Source: Pelotomaculum_C sp050950345 | Lineage (GTDB): Bacteria > Bacillota > Desulfotomaculia > Desulfotomaculales > Pelotomaculaceae | DNA length: 64,000 bases | Direction: 5' to 3' | Assembly (NCBI GenBank): GCA_050950345.1 | Contig: JBMNHK010000007.1 | Coordinates: 248,001-312,000 of the forward strand | Shown: one piece after another, positions 16,315 to 23,621 of the stretch | How the letters are laid out: each line of letters opens with the position of its first letter | How positions within the stretch are numbered: the stretch's first letter is position 1 | The notes under the pieces: generated by a model | Seen by the model: the letters and a program-made list of their open reading frames with translations, nothing else | What the model was told of the DNA's origin: nothing | The model's database searches: none | Position numbers and translations under genes: made by a program

Positions 16315-16596
16315 GTGACCTTTGAATTTAAGGTAAAAACACAGAACTTGACTAAAGGTAATTTTAATCTTTTTCCCGGGTTGTGCAAGGGTTGTGGTCT
16401 GTGTATAGAAAAATGCCCCCAAAAATGTATTGGTTGGTCTAAAGCCCTGGGAGTATATGGTACGCCCACAGTTGAAGCCAGCGATAGGTGCATTGCCTGC
16501 GGCATTTGCCAGGAGGTATGTCCCGACTGCGCCATTCTTATCGAGAAAAAAGGAAAAACCGCTTCTCACAACAGCCCGCCGTTTCATACTGTATAA
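16315..16596 (+). CDS. 2x[4Fe-4S] ferredoxin subunit of the 2-oxoacid oxidoreductase
   Basis: 93 residues from GTG 16315 (AAGGAGG upstream). Two cluster motifs: CKGCGLCIEKCPQKCIGW (about 24-41) and CIACGICQEVCPDCAIL (about 60-76). As the last gene of the operon it is the delta chain that takes electrons from the TPP site to soluble ferredoxin. Both cluster motifs include extra cysteines after the CP (QKC, DC). Confidence 0.93.
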   Translation: MTFEFKVKTQNLTKGNFNLFPGLCKGCGLCIEKCPQKCIGWSKALGVYGTPTVEASDRCIACGICQEVCPDCAILIEKKGKTASHNSPPFHTV

Positions 16597-16627
16597 GGGT
16601 AACCTATTTATAGAGGCGGTGATAAAA

Positions 16628-16822
16628 GTGGCGGTGGCAACCTCTGATTGTATAATCTGCCACAAGGGGCAAGCGCAGCATGCTCGGGGACTCCAGATTA
16701 AAGGGCACTACATCTGTCGCGAATGCGAGCAAAGGATTGTCTTCCTTAACGGGGACGACCCGGTCTATGCTTATTACAAATGGGGATTAAAGAAGCTCTG
16801 GTACTGGCCGGTGGGCTCTTGA
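16628..16822 (+). CDS. csfB: Anti-sigma factor Gin (CsfB) family
   Basis: 64 residues from GTG 16628, preceded by a GAGGCGGTGA ribosome site. It is a small zinc-finger protein: CIICHKGQAQHARGLQI...YICRECEQRIV, the C-x2-C ... C-x2-C pattern and hydrophobic spacing of Gin, which inhibits sigma-G (and sigma-E) until the right stage of sporulation. In B. subtilis csfB lies just upstream of the yaaO-tmk genes, as here. A longer open frame running from 16430 is spurious. The 3' end overlaps the opposite-strand HTH gene by 49 bases. Confidence 0.85.
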   Translation: MAVATSDCIICHKGQAQHARGLQIKGHYICRECEQRIVFLNGDDPVYAYYKWGLKKLWYWPVGS

Positions 16823-17040
16823 CGCGCCAGTGCCTGTCTTTTTTGGGCCAGGCGCAACCGTCTGTGGGCCAGTTCCAGGTCTTGTTTAATCATGTATAGA
16901 GTAGTAGGCCGGAGCCCGGTTTTACTGGCAATGTCCTGATCGGTAGAGCCTTTTTTCCAGGCTCTAATCAGTTTCTTTACATCGGTGCCATATTTTTTGG
17001 AGAGGGCTTTTTCATCTATTTGCAATTGTTTATCCCTCAC
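16774..17040 (-). CDS. Small helix-turn-helix protein of unknown role
   Basis: 88 residues from GTG 17040 with GGGGTGAG upstream. Residues about 10-65 form a helical DNA-binding-like unit (KKYGTDVKKLIRAWKKGSTDQDIASKTGLRPTTLYMIK in the centre, here broken for length), with a basic helical tail. It is convergent with gin and overlaps its end by 49 bases. I do not recognise the family beyond the HTH. It may be a regulator of sporulation or of the neighbouring decarboxylase, but nothing shows this directly. Confidence 0.6.
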   Translation of the reverse strand: MRDKQLQIDEKALSKKYGTDVKKLIRAWKKGSTDQDIASKTGLRPTTLYMIKQDLELAHRRLRLAQKRQALARQEPTGQYQSFFNPHL

Positions 17041-17221
17041 TATTTACGCTCACCCCTTTGTTTTTTATGTTGCTTTTATTCTGACCACAGAAGACGTGCT
17101 CTATAAGGTTAAACTAATGGCAAATATGTAGATTAGATTGGTAACTGGGTAAACTTATGATAAAATTTAAAAACAGTAAATCTTAACAATTCTTTTTATT
17201 TTATATAATCGGAGGCATTTT

Positions 17222-18661
17222 TTGTTGGATTGGCAAGCACAGGCGCCCCTCTTTGAAGCCCTATTAAGGCATACGGAAAAGAATACGGCCAACCTGCATA
17301 TACCAGGGCACAGGCAGGGACGGGTTATGCCAAAGGAGCTATTGCAATCGGGCAATAACCCGTTTATCTTTGATTTAACTGAATTGCCCGGACTTGATGA
17401 CCTGCACAATCCACAGGGGGCCATCCAGCAGGCCCAGGAACTTGCCGCCGGGCTTTACGGCGCTGATTGCAGCTACTTCCTGGTAAACGGCACCAGCACC
17501 GGTTTGCAGGCGCTACTGATGGCTGTTGCCGGGCAAAAGAAGGTCATTATACCGCGCAATGCTCACAGGTCTGTATTTGGCGGGCTAATCCTGGCCGGTG
17601 CGGAGCCGGTGTATGTTATGCCCGAGCTGCTCCCTGAATTTGGCCTTGATTGCGGGGTAGCCCCTGCTATGCTTAAGCAAGCGCTGGCGGTTGACGGGAG
17701 CGCTGCTGTCCTGGCGGTAAACCCCAACTATTATGGTATTTCCGGTGATCTGCCGGGGCAGGTCGCGGTTAGCCACCAGGCGGACAAGTCCTTCCTGGTG
17801 GATGAAGCCCATGGGGCCCACCTGCGTTTCCACACCTCTTTGCCGCAGGATGCCATGACGGCCGGGGCGGACGCCGCTGTTCAGAGCACCCACAAACTTG
17901 GCGGCTCACTTGGCCAGAGCTCTGTCCTGCACCTGAAAGGCCCCCGCATAGAGCGGCAGCGTATCGCCGCGGCCTTGCGTTTGCTGCAGACAACAAGCCC
18001 TTCTTACTTGCTGATGGCTTCCCTTGATTTAGCCAGGCGGCAGTTGGCCCTCAAGGGAAACAGCCTGTTGTCCCGGTCCCTTGAACTGGCCTGGGGCTTG
18101 CGGCGGCGGTTAAGCCGCATCAAAGGCCTCACGGTCTTGTCTCCGGAGCTCCTGCCGGGTCATTGCGCCATGGATCCGGGCTACGTGGTTATTTCCGTCC
18201 GCGATCTGGGTTTATCCGGTTACCAGGTGCAGCAGTTGCTGGCGGAGCGTTACCAGGTTTTTGTGGAAATGGCGGATAGCACCAATGTATTAGCCATTGT
18301 TTCCATCGGTACCAGCCGGGAGGATTGCCAGGAGCTGGCCGGTGCTATGGAGGATATTGCCGTCAGGGAGCGGACAGGCAGGAGTATATCAGGCCTGACG
18401 ATGCCCACCAGCTTTAAAGTGGTGTTAAAGCCCCGTGAAGCCTGGTATGCAGACTCCTGTCCGGTAAACCTGGAGGAAGCCGCAGGCAAAATTTCCGCTG
18501 AATCTGTGGCCGTCTATCCCCCCGGCATACCTGTGATCAATCCAGGGGAGGAAGTGACTGGTGAGATCCTTGACTACCTGCAGGAAGTGCGCCAAAAGAA
18601 GATTGCCTGTCAAGGGCCGGCTGATCCCACGTTAAAAACAATTAGAGTTGTGGTAGAATAA
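17222..18661 (+). CDS. Orn/Lys/Arg decarboxylase family PLP enzyme (YaaO-like)
   Basis: 479 residues, fold type I. The start TTG 17222 has CGGAGG upstream. PLP site residues: VDEAHGAHL near residue 195 and the Schiff-base lysine in STHKLGGSLGQSS near 225. The C-terminal domain (SFKVVLKPREAWYAD..., about 395-475) is typical of the short Firmicute form without an N-terminal wing domain. Likely decarboxylates arginine or lysine for polyamine synthesis; the substrate is not readable from sequence. It stands before tmk as in B. subtilis. Confidence 0.92.
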   Translation: MLDWQAQAPLFEALLRHTEKNTANLHIPGHRQGRVMPKELLQSGNNPFIFDLTELPGLDDLHNPQGAIQQAQELAAGLYGADCSYFLVNGTSTGLQALLMAVAGQKKVIIPRNAHRSVFGGLILAGAEPVYVMPELLPEFGLDCGVAPAMLKQALAVDGSAAVLAVNPNYYGISGDLPGQVAVSHQADKSFLVDEAHGAHLRFHTSLPQDAMTAGADAAVQSTHKLGGSLGQSSVLHLKGPRIERQRIAAALRLLQTTSPSYLLMASLDLARRQLALKGNSLLSRSLELAWGLRRRLSRIKGLTVLSPELLPGHCAMDPGYVVISVRDLGLSGYQVQQLLAERYQVFVEMADSTNVLAIVSIGTSREDCQELAGAMEDIAVRERTGRSISGLTMPTSFKVVLKPREAWYADSCPVNLEEAAGKISAESVAVYPPGIPVINPGEEVTGEILDYLQEVRQKKIACQGPADPTLKTIRVVVE

Positions 18662-18763
18662 GTGTTGGTGAAGGCTCGTAAACTAATAGATTGGTTTAAG
18701 GACTCGGCTTGCAGTTGGGCACATGAACTGATCATTCTATTTGTTGTTTTGGTGTTAGGATAA
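18662..18763 (+). CDS. Possible 33-residue membrane peptide
   Basis: GTG 18662 begins directly after the decarboxylase stop and encodes MLVKARKLIDWFKDSACS followed by a hydrophobic tail (WAHELIILFVVLVLG). A charged head and a membrane-spanning tail make it look like a real small protein, translated by coupling, but there is no separate ribosome site. Confidence 0.35.
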   Translation: MLVKARKLIDWFKDSACSWAHELIILFVVLVLG

Positions 18764-18853
18764 AGGTTTGGTTTGTGCCCCGGGGTGTGAAATCTTTAGC
18801 GGTTTACAACCGCTGTCTGATTAATAGGAAGGTCCAGGATAGGTAGGTCCAAC

Positions 18854-19477
18854 ATGAAGGGTAGATTTATCGTTTTCGAAGGTATCGATGGTTCGGGCAA
18901 GACCACACAATTGAAGCTTTTGGGTGAGCGTTTGGAGCAAAGGGGTTACAGGGTCCTATATACCAGGGAGCCTGGCGGAACCCCGATCGGGGAAGCTGTG
19001 CGCAAAATTCTGCTCGACCCGCAACATAATGAGCTCAATCCAGTGGCGGAAGCCCTCCTGTATGCCGCCGCCAGGGCCCAGCATGTGGCCCAGGTGATCA
19101 AGCCGGCTTTGCTGGATGGGCAAATAGTGTTATGTGACCGTTTTGTGGACTCCAGCCTGGCCTACCAGGGTTTTGCCCGGGGCTTGTCCATAGAGTTGCT
19201 GGAAAGAATAAACGAACCGGCGACAGCAGGCTTAAGGCCTGATCTGGTACTGCTCCTGGACTTTGTAAGTGCGGCGGGACTGGAGAGAATTGCCGGTGCG
19301 GGACGCGCCGCCGACAGGATCGAACAGGAGGACCTGGCTTTTCACCACAAGGTCAGAGACGGTTACTTTACCCTGGCCGGACGTGACCCCCGGCGTTACC
19401 GCGTTATCGACGCCAACGGAACCATTGAACAGATCCATCGCGACATCATAGGGCTGGTGGAGGAGGTTTTGGCGTGA
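18854..19477 (+). CDS. tmk: Thymidylate kinase
   Basis: 207 residues. P-loop EGIDGSGKTTQ at about 8-18, REPGGTPIGE (dTMP-binding DR/E-x-G) at about 38-47, DRFVDSSLAYQG near 95, and the LID region GAGRAADRIE near 148 with the arginines in the LID as in E. coli-type enzymes. Phosphorylates dTMP to dTDP. It is upstream of holB with a four-base GTGA overlap. Confidence 0.97.
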   Translation: MKGRFIVFEGIDGSGKTTQLKLLGERLEQRGYRVLYTREPGGTPIGEAVRKILLDPQHNELNPVAEALLYAAARAQHVAQVIKPALLDGQIVLCDRFVDSSLAYQGFARGLSIELLERINEPATAGLRPDLVLLLDFVSAAGLERIAGAGRAADRIEQEDLAFHHKVRDGYFTLAGRDPRRYRVIDANGTIEQIHRDIIGLVEEVLA

Positions 19478-20508
19478 GATTGCTGCGGGAAATAGCCGGG
19501 CACAGGCAGATCATCCAAACCTTAATCAACTCGGTCCTGCATGACCATGTGGTCCATGCCTACCTTTTTGCCGGTCCGGCAGGAGTAGGTAAGACCACCA
19601 CAGCCCTGGCTTTTGCCCGCGCGCTGCTTTGTGCGCATCCGGTGGCGGGGGATGCCTGCGGCAATTGCCGTTCCTGCCGTCAGGTGGCCGGCGGCAACCA
19701 TCCTGATTTGTTCCTGCTGAAGCCGGCCGGGGCATCGATTAAGATTGAGCAGGTGCGCGGTATGTTGCGCCGCGTTACCTACCGGTCATACCAGGGCGGC
19801 CGCAAGGTTTTTATCATCAGCCCAGCCGACACAATGACGGCGGAAGCCGCAAACTGTTTACTTAAGACATTGGAAGAACCCCCTGGTGATACGGTGTTCA
19901 TCCTGCTCACCTCGCAGCCTCAGGCCTTGCTTCCCACAGTTTTGTCCCGTTGCCAGCAATACTCCTTTAAAGGTATTCCCTTGCCGGAATTGAGCGAAGG
20001 CCTGGTGCGCCTGCATGGTCTGGATAAGTCTGAAGCGGGCCTGTATGCTGTCAGGGCGGGGGGCAGCATGGGTAAAGCCCTGGCTTATGCCACGGGCACA
20101 TTAAAGGAGGAGCAGGACCTGGTCCTGGACCTGGCTGTGGAGTTGCCTGGTGCCGGGGTTGTGGAAGCGCTAAACAAGGCGGGCCGGTTGGCCGAGGATA
20201 GGGATAAGGTAAGCGGGGTCCTGGCTTTTTTGAAGTGCTGGTACCGTGACCTCCTGGTATTTGCGGCAACCGGGGAACCGGAGTTGTTATATAATCAGGA
20301 GCATCTTGCTGCTGTCACCAGGGAAGCGGGGCGGATTCCTTCCCCGCGTCTTTTAAAAATAGTGGCAGCCATTGAGGCCGCCGAGAAAAAAATCGAGGCT
20401 TATGCCAACACCAGACTGGCCCTGGAGGTATTATTCCTGCAAATTGCCACAGGCGCTGGCTGCAGGGCCGAACCGGCAACAGAGGAGGAATTTCGAAGTG
20501 GATTATAA
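19474..20508 (+). CDS. holB: DNA polymerase III delta-prime subunit
   Basis: 344 residues, GTG start overlapping the tmk stop. AAA+ module with Walker A GPAGVGKTTT (about 31-40), zinc module CGNCRSC (about 63-69), LLKTLEEPP and VLSRCQQYSF (sensor 1 region). Delta-prime is normally ATPase-silent, but this one keeps a complete Walker A as other Firmicute copies do. It is part of the clamp loader with DnaX and delta. It overlaps the start of ricT by 11 bases. Confidence 0.95.
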   Translation: MRLLREIAGHRQIIQTLINSVLHDHVVHAYLFAGPAGVGKTTTALAFARALLCAHPVAGDACGNCRSCRQVAGGNHPDLFLLKPAGASIKIEQVRGMLRRVTYRSYQGGRKVFIISPADTMTAEAANCLLKTLEEPPGDTVFILLTSQPQALLPTVLSRCQQYSFKGIPLPELSEGLVRLHGLDKSEAGLYAVRAGGSMGKALAYATGTLKEEQDLVLDLAVELPGAGVVEALNKAGRLAEDRDKVSGVLAFLKCWYRDLLVFAATGEPELLYNQEHLAAVTREAGRIPSPRLLKIVAAIEAAEKKIEAYANTRLALEVLFLQIATGAGCRAEPATEEEFRSGL

Positions 20509-21370
20509 CGTGGTTGGTGTCCGTTTTAAAAAAGCCGGCAAGATATACTATTTTGACCCAGGTGATCTGGAGCTCAACAAGGGAGAAGGAGCTATTGTGG
20601 AAACAGCCAGGGGCATCGAGTATGGTGATGTGGTGGTGGGCCCTTTACGAGTCGATGAAAATGAAGTAGTGGCGCCTCTGAAAAGAGTGATCCGCAAAGC
20701 CACGCCTGAGGATCGCCAGGTGCTTGAAGCAAATAAGGAAAAGGAAAACAGGGCATTCAAGATATGCTTGGAAAAGATCGCCCTGCATAAGCTCCCCATG
20801 AAGCTCATCGGTGTGGAGCAAACCTTTGATGGCAATAAGATTATTTTTTATTTTACCGCCGATGGCAGGATTGATTTTCGGGAATTGGTTAAGGATCTGG
20901 CTGCGGTATTCCGGACGAGAATTGAGCTGAGGCAGATCGGGGTGCGGGATGAAGCCAAGATGGTAGGCGGTCTGGGCTGTTGCGGGCGGGAACTGTGCTG
21001 CGCCACCTGGCTGTCTGACTTTGCGTCTGTTTCCATCAAGATGGCTAAAGAGCAAAACCTGTCTCTTAATCCCACGAAAATCTCAGGTGTTTGCGGCCGG
21101 CTGATGTGTTGCCTCAAGTATGAAAACGAGGTTTATGAAATAGCCAAGGAGGGTTTCCCCAGTACGGGCAGTTGGGTCACCACCCCTGACGGTGAGGGCA
21201 AGGTGGTGGGAAGCAATATTTTTAAAAACAAAGTGAGCGTTGAGCTGAAGGAAAGTAAGCTTATCAAAGAATATCCCTGTGAAGAGGTCGTCCCTAGAGC
21301 GGAGCAGGTGAAGAATTGTCATTGCTGCCAGCAGGAAAACCAGGAGCCCAACGGCGAGGAGAATGTTTAG
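20498..21370 (+). CDS. yaaT: PSP1-domain protein RicT/YaaT
   Basis: 290 residues from GTG 20498 with GAGGAGGAA upstream; the open frame extends back inside holB. The PSP1 core includes a cysteine-rich segment, GGLGCCGRELCCATWL (about 150-165) and GVCGRLMCCLKYE (about 195-207), the ligands for Fe-S in the Ric complex (YaaT-YlbF-YmcA) that governs RNase Y-dependent mRNA maturation and sporulation/competence. Position between holB and yabA is conserved. Confidence 0.95.
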   Translation: MDYNVVGVRFKKAGKIYYFDPGDLELNKGEGAIVETARGIEYGDVVVGPLRVDENEVVAPLKRVIRKATPEDRQVLEANKEKENRAFKICLEKIALHKLPMKLIGVEQTFDGNKIIFYFTADGRIDFRELVKDLAAVFRTRIELRQIGVRDEAKMVGGLGCCGRELCCATWLSDFASVSIKMAKEQNLSLNPTKISGVCGRLMCCLKYENEVYEIAKEGFPSTGSWVTTPDGEGKVVGSNIFKNKVSVELKESKLIKEYPCEEVVPRAEQVKNCHCCQQENQEPNGEENV

Positions 21371-21723
21371 TGCAGTCAATATTGAAACACCTAAAAAGTA
21401 TGGAAGCAAAGATGCATGCCCTGCTGGCTGAAATGCAGGAGTTGAAATATGATATCAGGCATATGGAACAGGAAAACGACCGGCTGAGGCAGGAGCTGGC
21501 TGCCTGTTACAGCAAAATCGCAATAGATGACCCGGATGCCGGGACAGCAGGTAAGACGGGCGTTGCTTTTTCCAACCTGCTGGAACTCTATGATCAGGAC
21601 TTTCATATATGCAATCTTTATTTTGGCCATAGAAGGGGGGGAGAGTGTCTATTCTGTATGGCTTTTTTGCGCAGGGAAAGAGACGCCTCCAGCCCGGAAG
21701 CAAAAAGTGCTGATCTGGAATAA
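21370..21723 (+). CDS. yabA: Replication initiation control protein YabA
   Basis: 117 residues from GTG 21370 (TAGTG overlap with yaaT). N-terminal coiled coil (about 1-45, heptads LKSMEAKMHALLAEMQEL) for tetramer formation, linker, and a C-terminal zinc motif FHICNLYFGHRRGGECLFC with H, C and C-x2-C ligands. YabA binds DnaA and DnaN and limits re-initiation. The B. subtilis protein has 119 residues. Confidence 0.93.
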   Translation: MQSILKHLKSMEAKMHALLAEMQELKYDIRHMEQENDRLRQELAACYSKIAIDDPDAGTAGKTGVAFSNLLELYDQDFHICNLYFGHRRGGECLFCMAFLRRERDASSPEAKSADLE

Positions 21724-21799
21724 AATCAGGTGGCAATAATATTGGACATTTTTGCGGGCAAGGGGATATGATGGCCCGGTGTAGTGGGGAGGTCTAGCG

Positions 21800-22657
21800 T
21801 TGACGGAGGTTACCAGGGGCGTGCTTTATCTCTGCGGGACACCTATAGGCAACCTGGAGGACATCACCTTGCGGGCTTTGCGGGTGTTGAGGGAAGCGGA
21901 TCTGATTGCTGCTGAAGATACCAGGCATACCCGCAAATTGCTAAGCCGCTATGATATTCATACTAAACTGACCAGCTACCACCGGCATAACATGCGGGCC
22001 AAAGGGCCGGTGCTGTTAGATCTTTTAGAAGCCGGCAAGAGTATTGCCCTGGTTTCCGACGCGGGTATGCCCGGCATCTCCGATCCGGGTGCGGAGCTGG
22101 TTGCGTTAGCTTTGCAAAAGGGCTTTGAGGTGACGGCAATCCCCGGTCCCAGTGCCGGAATTACCGCCCTGGTAACTTCGGGTTTGCCCACCGAAAATTT
22201 TTATTTTGTGGGCTTTTTACCTGCTGCGGTCAAAGCCAGGCGCGGAAGGTTAAAAGAACTTCAAACCCAACAGGGCACCTTGATTTTTTATGAGGCGCCC
22301 CACCGCTTGCGGACAACACTGGCTGACCTGCTGGATCTTTTAGGTAACCGGAGGGCAACAGCAGCACGGGAGTTGACCAAAGTGCATGAAGAAATTATCA
22401 GGAGCTCACTGTCGGAACTGGTGGAGCTTTACCAAAAGAAGGAACCCCGTGGGGAGTATACGCTGGTGGTGGAAGGAGCCGGCAAGGACAGCCGGATAAC
22501 GAATGAACCGGAATGGAAGGGATTGAGTATTGCCGACCATGTAGCCCTGGTAGAATCCCAGGGCGTGGGACACAAGGACGCCCTGAGGGAAGTGGCCCGC
22601 TTACGTGGTATCTCCAGGCGGGAGGTTTACCAGGCGGTGCTGCTGCATAAGAGTTAG
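21800..22657 (+). CDS. rsmI: 16S rRNA (cytidine-1402-2'-O)-methyltransferase
   Basis: 285 residues from TTG 21800 with GGGGAGG upstream. Tetrapyrrole-methylase fold: LYLCGTPIGNLEDITLRAL (about 9-27), AEDTRHTRKLL, SDAGMPGISDPG (about 85-96), IPGPSAGITALVTSGLPT (about 115-132). Methylates the ribose of C1402 using SAM. A RAYT element begins within a few bases of its stop. Confidence 0.96.
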   Translation: MTEVTRGVLYLCGTPIGNLEDITLRALRVLREADLIAAEDTRHTRKLLSRYDIHTKLTSYHRHNMRAKGPVLLDLLEAGKSIALVSDAGMPGISDPGAELVALALQKGFEVTAIPGPSAGITALVTSGLPTENFYFVGFLPAAVKARRGRLKELQTQQGTLIFYEAPHRLRTTLADLLDLLGNRRATAARELTKVHEEIIRSSLSELVELYQKKEPRGEYTLVVEGAGKDSRITNEPEWKGLSIADHVALVESQGVGHKDALREVARLRGISRREVYQAVLLHKS

Positions 22658-23597
22658 GCAGGGGGACGGTTCTTTTGCCTGCTGTCCCATTTTGCGAGGT
22701 ACAATGAGTGTATCGGAGGTGGGAATAATGGCAAGGAAGCCAAGGCAATTTAGCGACACTGGCATTTACCACGTAATGTTGCGGGGGAATGAGCGTAAGA
22801 ATATATTCCAGGATGACGGGCATAAAAGGCGGTTTCTGGATGGCATAGATGCAAAAAGAAAAGAAGCTGATTTTGCAGTTTATGCCTACTGTATAATGGA
22901 TAATCACGTTCATTTATTAATTAACATCAAAGAGCAAGATTTGTCTTCCATTATGAAAGGCATAGCAGTTCGCTATGCTGTATTTTATAACTGGCACCAA
23001 AGCAGAGTTGGACATGTTTTTCAGGACCGTTTCAAGAGTGAAACTATTCAAGATGATAGGCACTTGCTAGCAGCAGTGAGGTACATTCACAATAACCCAG
23101 TCAAAGCCGGGATGGTAGAAAAAGCGGCTGATTATCGCTGGAGCAGCTATGCAGAATATCTCCAACCGAAAAGCCGGGATTGGTTAGATACTGAATTTGT
23201 ATTAAGTATCTTTAGTGACAATGGTAAGATGGCGCTGAAGGAATTTGAACGTTTTTCATTACAAGTGGACAATTCAACATTTATGGATATAGAAGAAGAC
23301 AAGACTTGCCGGACAATTGAGGAAGGACGGGCTTATTTATCGGATTATTTGCGGGAGCGATACAATGGAATGACCATTGAGCAGATTAAAGAAGATAGAC
23401 AAAAACAAACCGAGATAATCCGGCATCTGCGAACTAATACAAGTTTATCCCAACGGGTGATTGCATCACTTTTGGGTATCAATAAAAGTGCAGTAGAGAA
23501 AGTCAAAACTGATTAGCAGGAAGAGGCAAAAGAACCGTCCCCTTGCCTGCCCTTGCCTGCACCGTCCCCTTGCCTGCACCCTTGCCTGCCCTTGTCA
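22658..23597 (+). mobile_element. REP-associated (RAYT/Y1) transposon-like element
   Basis: The transposase gene is flanked by an exact 18-base inverted repeat, GGGGACGGTTCTTTTGCC (22662-22679) and its complement (23525-23542), extended to 23 bases with one mismatch. Beyond the right repeat four copies of CCTTGCCTGC (23541, 23551, 23568, 23580) and a partial ACCGTCCCC (23561) follow. The left end begins right after the rsmI stop. No target duplication is obvious, as expected for single-strand Y1 chemistry. Confidence 0.8.
22728..23516 (+). CDS. REP-associated tyrosine transposase (Y1_Tnp family)
   Basis: 262 residues from ATG 22728 with GGAGGTGGG upstream. N-terminal YHVMLRGNERKNIF and the HUH motif YCIMDNHVHLLI (about residues 55-66), then the catalytic tyrosine region around VRYIHNNPVKAGMV (about 125-138), identify a Y1 single-strand nuclease. 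The C-terminal 60 residues carry an extra helical HTH-like domain (TSLSQRVIASLLGINKSAVEKV). RAYTs process REP hairpins. Lower GC content and different codon use than neighbours suggest transfer. Confidence 0.93.
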   Translation: MARKPRQFSDTGIYHVMLRGNERKNIFQDDGHKRRFLDGIDAKRKEADFAVYAYCIMDNHVHLLINIKEQDLSSIMKGIAVRYAVFYNWHQSRVGHVFQDRFKSETIQDDRHLLAAVRYIHNNPVKAGMVEKAADYRWSSYAEYLQPKSRDWLDTEFVLSIFSDNGKMALKEFERFSLQVDNSTFMDIEEDKTCRTIEEGRAYLSDYLRERYNGMTIEQIKEDRQKQTEIIRHLRTNTSLSQRVIASLLGINKSAVEKVKTD

Positions 23598-23621
23598 ATA
23601 TCGATGCTTAGAGATTGGGGA

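Noticed and set aside
16430..16627. N-terminal extension of Gin
   Set aside because: It is the out-of-frame shadow of the ferredoxin gene; the ribosome site and family start are at 16628.
22398..22913. 171-codon minus-strand frame at the rsmI/RAYT junction
   Set aside because: It spans two real genes on the other strand and has no start signal or recognisable motif.
23541..23597. CRISPR or tandem-repeat origin from the CCTTGCCTGC decamers
   Set aside because: The units are too short and few, and are explained as the tail of the RAYT-associated repeat.
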